From JARLFX01 sp036404255 (GTDB lineage Bacteria; Acidobacteriota; Terriglobia; Terriglobales; Acidobacteriaceae): 20,348 nucleotides of DNA. The number at the start of each line of letters is the position of its first letter. Positions within the stretch are counted from its first letter, which is position 1. The DNA lies in contig DASWOP010000288.1 in assembly GCA_036404255.1 (NCBI GenBank), positions 1-20,348 of the forward strand, written 5' to 3'. This document shows positions 13,520 to 20,348 of this stretch, one piece after another. The notes under the pieces are model-generated. The model made no database searches. It was not told the DNA's origin and saw only the letters and a program-made list of their open reading frames with translations. The position numbers and the translations under genes are program-made.

Positions 13520-14578
13520 TTACTTCAGACGGTTCATCACTTCGTCCAGCACTTCCCGCTTCGGGCGGACGCGATCCTGTGCAAGCTGGCCCAGCGGCTC
13601 GTCCACCAGGTTCAGCATCTCCGTGAAGCTTGGCTTATCCGTCTCCACGTAGAACACACCGGTCAGCACCTCGCCTTTGGCATGTGCCTGCATCAACTGC
13701 GTCACTGCGCCGATGCGGTCTGTTGGGTTGTACTCTTCATGCAACTTGCGCAGTTGCAGATGGCTGCCGTCGTGCATGGTTACTTCGTAGCTCGTGCCGG
13801 GATCATAATCCACCGCAATGTCCTGGAAGTACGGCACAAAACCAACCTCCGTGATCGGCTCGTCATGCTCCTGCATGAACTTGTAGCTCTTGGTCGAGCC
13901 CTCATGATCGTTGAAGGTCACGCACGGCGAGATCACGTCCAGCAGCGCAGTTCCATTGTGCGCAATCGCCGCCTTCATCATCGCCGCAAGCTGCTTCTTG
14001 TCCCCAGAGAACGAACGCCCTACAAATGTTGCCCCCATCTCAATCGCAAGCGAGCAAAGATCGATGGCTGGCAGATCGTTGACTACGCCGGTCTTCAGCT
14101 TCGATCCAATGTCTGCCGTCGCGGAGAACTGCCCCTTGGTCAAGCCGTACACACCGTTGTCTTCCACGATGTAAATGATGGGCAGATTGCGACGCAGCAG
14201 GTGAACGAACTGGCCCATACCGATGGAAGCCGTATCGCCATCACCGGAGACTGCCAGTGCCTTCATGGTGTGGTTCGCCAGTAGCGCGCCGGTGGCCACC
14301 GCAGGCATGCGCCCATGCACGCTGTTGAAGCTGTGCGAGCGGCTCATGAAATACGCCGGACTCTTAGACGAACAGCCGATGCCGGATAGCTTCATCACCC
14401 GCTCAGGCTGTACACCCATCTCATACATCGCGTCGATGATGCGCTCAGAGATTGCATTGTGCCCGCAACCGGCGCACAGCGTGGTTTTGCCGCCGCGATA
14501 GTCCAGTACCTGTAGGCCAAGACGGTTCGTCTTGGGTGCCGGGGCGGAAGGTGTGGGAGTTGCTGTCGTGGTTGCCAT
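13520..14578 (-). CDS. korB: 2-oxoacid:ferredoxin oxidoreductase, beta subunit (KorB-like)
   Basis: This is the thiamine-diphosphate subunit of a two-subunit enzyme that oxidises a 2-oxoacid, probably 2-oxoglutarate, to the acyl-CoA while reducing ferredoxin. The 352 residues show the TPP motif GDGDTASIG (112-120) with N141 and VYGLTKGQ. Likely [4Fe-4S] ligands are C35 and C38 (CAGCGH), C69 (GIGCSS) and a cysteine in ISPCVTFNDHEG. The N-terminal 17 residues are Thr/Pro/Ala-rich and variable. Its ATG overlaps the korA stop as TAATG, so translation is coupled. The size and arrangement match the KorAB type of actinobacteria and acidobacteria. Substrate specificity is inferred from that resemblance; a pyruvate enzyme is not excluded. 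Confidence 0.92.
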   Translation of the reverse strand: MATTTATPTPSAPAPKTNRLGLQVLDYRGGKTTLCAGCGHNAISERIIDAMYEMGVQPERVMKLSGIGCSSKSPAYFMSRSHSFNSVHGRMPAVATGALLANHTMKALAVSGDGDTASIGMGQFVHLLRRNLPIIYIVEDNGVYGLTKGQFSATADIGSKLKTGVVNDLPAIDLCSLAIEMGATFVGRSFSGDKKQLAAMMKAAIAHNGTALLDVISPCVTFNDHEGSTKSYKFMQEHDEPITEVGFVPYFQDIAVDYDPGTSYEVTMHDGSHLQLRKLHEEYNPTDRIGAVTQLMQAHAKGEVLTGVFYVETDKPSFTEMLNLVDEPLGQLAQDRVRPKREVLDEVMNRLK

Positions 14579-16434
14579 TAGATTCCCTCCTGCGTGACGA
14601 TCTCGTCCGTCACTGACCGCGCATCGAGCGGCAGTCCGTTGAAGTGCCGCACACTCTGCAGCTTGATAATTTCCTTTGCCGCCAGATCAAGCTTCAGCAG
14701 GCTCAGCATCTGAGCATCGCGATTCTGCTCCACTACATATACCCTCTCGTGCGATGCCACAAACTCATGCACCTCGCGCGAGAACGGGAACGCCCGCAGC
14801 CGCAGATAATCCGTCTCCAGCTTGTATTCGTTGCGCAGCTGGTCGCGGCTCTCGCGCACTCCGAAGTCTGACGTACCGAAGGCAATGATGCCAACCTTCG
14901 CCTTACCCGTCTGCACCACCTCGGGCCGAGGCACCAACGAACGTGCTGTCTCAAACTTCTTCGCCAGCCGTTCCATGTTGACCACGTAATCGTCTGGGCG
15001 CTCGGTGTATTGCGCCTTCTCATTGTGGCCGGAGCCGCGAGTGAAGTAAGCCGCCAGCGGATGGTCCGTGCCCGGCAGCGTGCGATGTCCGATGCCGTCG
15101 CCGTCTACATCCTTATAGCGCGCAAAACCGCCCAGCCGCTCCAGGTCTTCCTTGCTCAGCACCTTGCCGCGATCAATCGGCTTCTCCGGATACGCAAAAG
15201 GCTCGCTCATCCAGTTATTCATACCGAGATCCAGATCGCTCATCACAAAGACGGGCGTCTGCAGGCGTTCCGCAAGATCAAACGCTTCCAGTGCCATTTC
15301 GTAGCATTCCTTCACGCTGCCCGGAATCAACATTGGATGTTTAGTATCGCCGTGCGACAGGAACGCAACCGAGAGCAAGTCGCCCTGCTGATTGCGCGTC
15401 GGCATACCGGTGGATGGCCCCGTGCGCTGCACATCAAAGATCACGCCCGGCAGTTCTGCGTAGTAACCAAGCCCAGCGAACTCCGCCATCAGCGAGATGC
15501 CCGGCCCGGAACTCGCTGTCATCGCACGCGCACCTGCCCAGCCTGCGCCCAGCACGGCGCCAATGGCTGCCAGCTCATCCTCTGCCTGCACAATCGCGAA
15601 CGTCGCCTTGCCATCCGGCTCAACGCGATACTTCTTCGCATACTCAATGAAGCTCTCCACCAGCGACGAAGAAGGAGTGATCGGATACCACGGCACCACT
15701 GTGCAGCCAGCGAAGATCGCACCCAGTGCAGCAGCAGCATTACCGTCGATGATGATCTGCCCTCTGGTCAGATCCAGCGGCTCCAGTTTGTAGCCGCTCT
15801 TGCGCGCCAGTGTCTGCTCAGCGTACTCGTAGCCGGCCTTCACAGCTCCCCAATTGAGGTCAGCCGCCTTCACCTTCTTGGCGAACTGCTGACGCAGCGC
15901 AGCTTCCACCGCCACCAGGTCCATGTCAATCAGGTAGGCGACCACGCCGACGTAGATCATGTTCTTGACCAGCTTGCGGAGCTTTGCCTCAGGGCAGACC
16001 GCGGCAGTGATCTTGTCAAACGGAACCGGATAGCACTCCACATCGCTGCGGTACTGTTTCAGGTCGGCCGTCTCTTCATACACAGCCATGCCGCCTGCCG
16101 GCAGCGAAAGAATATCTTCCTTCGCCGTCTCCGCATTCATCGCGACGAGGATGTCGATCTCTTTCTTGCGCGCGAGATAGCCGTCCTTGCTCGCGCGGAT
16201 GGTGTACCACGTGGGCAAGCCTGCAATATTGGATGGGAAAAGATTTTTGCCGCTTACCGGAATGCCCATGCGGAAAATACTCTTCAGCAGGACCAGGTTT
16301 GCGGATTGCGAGCCGGAGCCATTCACGGTCGCAATCTGGATGGTGAAGTCATTGACGATGCGGTTTTGCGCGTTTGCGCCGCCGCCAGAGGATTGAGTAG
16401 CAACGCTGCCGTTGCCGGCATCTTGATGCGCCAT
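14578..16434 (-). CDS. korA: 2-oxoacid:ferredoxin oxidoreductase, fused gamma-alpha subunit (KorA-like)
   Basis: This subunit partners KorB. The N-terminal gamma domain (about 28-200) contains NGSGSQSANLVLLKSI and GLPTWYTIR. The alpha domain (about 225 to the end) starts with IIDGNAAAALGAIFAGC and carries YPITPSSSLVE, TASSGPGISLMAE and RTGPSTGMPT, hallmarks of pyrimidine-binding and 2-oxoacid alpha subunits. Residues about 500-618 are the transketolase C-terminal-like part (YVVEQNRDAQMLSLLKLDL). The length, 618 residues, suits the fused KorA type. I start at the ATG of MAHQDAGNG, preceded by AGAAGGGAAG at a rather long distance. An in-frame ATG 13 codons earlier (16473) is nearly as likely. 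The frame is open to 16875, but that part has no protein character. Confidence 0.92.
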   Translation of the reverse strand: MAHQDAGNGSVATQSSGGGANAQNRIVNDFTIQIATVNGSGSQSANLVLLKSIFRMGIPVSGKNLFPSNIAGLPTWYTIRASKDGYLARKKEIDILVAMNAETAKEDILSLPAGGMAVYEETADLKQYRSDVECYPVPFDKITAAVCPEAKLRKLVKNMIYVGVVAYLIDMDLVAVEAALRQQFAKKVKAADLNWGAVKAGYEYAEQTLARKSGYKLEPLDLTRGQIIIDGNAAAALGAIFAGCTVVPWYPITPSSSLVESFIEYAKKYRVEPDGKATFAIVQAEDELAAIGAVLGAGWAGARAMTASSGPGISLMAEFAGLGYYAELPGVIFDVQRTGPSTGMPTRNQQGDLLSVAFLSHGDTKHPMLIPGSVKECYEMALEAFDLAERLQTPVFVMSDLDLGMNNWMSEPFAYPEKPIDRGKVLSKEDLERLGGFARYKDVDGDGIGHRTLPGTDHPLAAYFTRGSGHNEKAQYTERPDDYVVNMERLAKKFETARSLVPRPEVVQTGKAKVGIIAFGTSDFGVRESRDQLRNEYKLETDYLRLRAFPFSREVHEFVASHERVYVVEQNRDAQMLSLLKLDLAAKEIIKLQSVRHFNGLPLDARSVTDEIVTQEGI

Positions 16435-16789
16435 TGCGGGGAACTTCCCTTCTGCGAATCGGCCTTTGGCCATTTCGTCCAACCGCCCAATTTTATCGAA
16501 TCCAAACACTACCCGTTGCGCAGTATTTCTCCAGAACCGCAAAATACGCCCATTTTCACGTGGGCGGTTATCAACTTTGCGTTCGATTATCGAAATCAGG
16601 GGAACCGCTGCCCTTTTACGCTGTCTGTTCCGTCCCTGGTCACTCGGACCCGAACCTGCCGCGATACTCCGAAAAGCTTCGCTCGCGTAATTTTCTTCCT
16701 TCCCTTTTGCATCCCGCGTTACTGTAAAACATAGACAGCACAATCTATTTTCTATTGCGCAACAGTTTTCCTGGAGGCTAGAAACTTCG
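16435..16789. other. Intergenic region between divergent korA and the membrane-protein gene
   Basis: This 355-bp gap must hold promoters for both neighbours. It is less GC-rich than the genes, especially at 16725-16770 (many A/T runs such as CAATCTATTTTCTATT). I could not assign convincing -35/-10 pairs. GGAGG (16773-16777) is the ribosome site of the plus-strand gene, 12 bases from its ATG. If korA starts at the alternative ATG at 16473, the gap shrinks to 316 bp. No repeat, tRNA or extra gene was seen. Confidence 0.5.
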
Positions 16790-17269
16790 ATGGGTGGAAT
16801 TGGTGAACAGACCGGCGGTAAATCTCCCAGCGAACTGATGGCCGAGGCCTTCTGGTTCTTTGCGCATACGCTCATCAGCTTGCTGGTCTATGTTGCCCTG
16901 GTGGCTGCCATTCAGATGCTGCGGCCCGATTCATTTTCCATGCTGCTGGCCACGGCCCTGGCGTTTGCCGTCCCTGCCATTGCGGGCTTTCTCATTGCGC
17001 TGATCTGGCCCAACGATATCGCGCGCTATATCTGGATCTTCGGCCTGGTCTGGTTTTCCATCGTCTGCGTGTACGTGCTGGACCTGCCCACTGGCCCCGG
17101 ACTGTGCGAGCACTGCGGTGCAGTCTCCAAGCTCTGGCAGACGCTGGTCACCTTCGACCATCCCAGCGGCCTCTTCTACGGCAGCGGTAACGCCTTCGGC
17201 ACCTGGCCCGCGCTCGCCAACATCGGCTACGCCATCGGCGCCAAGTTCGGCCTCAAGAGCAAATCGTAA
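16790..17269 (+). CDS. Unknown three-helix membrane protein (159 residues)
   Basis: I do not recognise a named family. Three hydrophobic segments are visible: about 21-44 (FWFFAHTLISLLVYVALVAA), 50-73 (LLATALAFAVPAIAGFLIAL) and 79-98 (RYIWIFGLVWFSIVCVYVLD). They are followed by a hydrophilic tail with a CEHC pair (C106, C109) that could bind metal or form a disulphide. The tail also has FDHPSGLFYGSG and FGTWPALANIGYAIG, the latter possibly a re-entrant or fourth weak segment. It starts after GGAGG at 12 bases. It is transcribed away from korA and toward carB, whose 3' end is 49 bp away. Position gives no clear hint of function. Confidence 0.75.
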   Translation: MGGIGEQTGGKSPSELMAEAFWFFAHTLISLLVYVALVAAIQMLRPDSFSMLLATALAFAVPAIAGFLIALIWPNDIARYIWIFGLVWFSIVCVYVLDLPTGPGLCEHCGAVSKLWQTLVTFDHPSGLFYGSGNAFGTWPALANIGYAIGAKFGLKSKS

Positions 17270-17318
17270 AGCGGTTTCTGAGCGCAGCAGTTCCATGCGC
17301 AAAGATTGTCGCTGGAAC

Positions 17319-20348
<3,030 letters not shown>

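Noticed and set aside
16475..16875. N-terminal extension of korA up to 16875
   Set aside because: Cys/Ser/Arg-rich, not protein-like, and it overlaps the start of the divergent membrane-protein gene.

Overview
This 20.3 kb stretch looks like chromosomal DNA from an acidobacterium of the class Terriglobia (Granulicella/Terriglobus/Edaphobacter-like). The assignment is inferred from GC-rich coding, a hopanoid operon, a KorAB-type 2-oxoacid:ferredoxin oxidoreductase, a Tol-Pal operon with a TonB-type protein in place of TolA, and dispersed TGTC(A/C)TTCTGA...GCGA and TRNTCCC repeats that I associate with this group from memory. Most genes are housekeeping. No complete undescribed system is evident, but a few components are unusual.

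Layout. (1) 75-4920, minus strand: an isoprenoid/hopanoid operon read ispH -> shc -> hpnH -> a 156-residue gene of unknown function. IspH makes the C5 isoprenoid units, SHC cyclises squalene to hopene, and HpnH adds adenosine to start the extended hopanoid side chain. The last gene is 2 bp from hpnH and has a possible Sm-like beta core. (2) 5065-5853, minus strand: a small accessory patch with an SmtA-like metallothionein gene and a BrnT/BrnA type II toxin-antitoxin pair. A palindrome lies directly in front of brnT. (3) 5884-7614, minus strand: recN, the DNA-repair SMC-like ATPase.

(4) 7727-13114, plus strand: the cell-envelope Tol-Pal cluster tolQ, tolR, a TonB/TolA-like gene, tolB, pal and cpoB. 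Pal carries an extra predicted beta-sandwich domain between lipobox and OmpA domain. A strong hairpin terminator separates pal from cpoB. A small hydrophilic 68-residue gene follows, closed by a near-perfect bidirectional terminator. (5) 13520-16434, minus strand: korA and korB, overlapping as TAATG, for ferredoxin-linked 2-oxoacid oxidation. (6) 16790-17269, plus strand: an unrecognised three-helix membrane protein divergent from korA. (7) 17319-20348, minus strand: carB, the large subunit of carbamoyl-phosphate synthase, cut at its 5' end by the window edge.

No rRNA, tRNA, CRISPR array or transposase gene was seen. Gaps between genes are short; the longest is the 355 bp between korA and the divergent membrane-protein gene.
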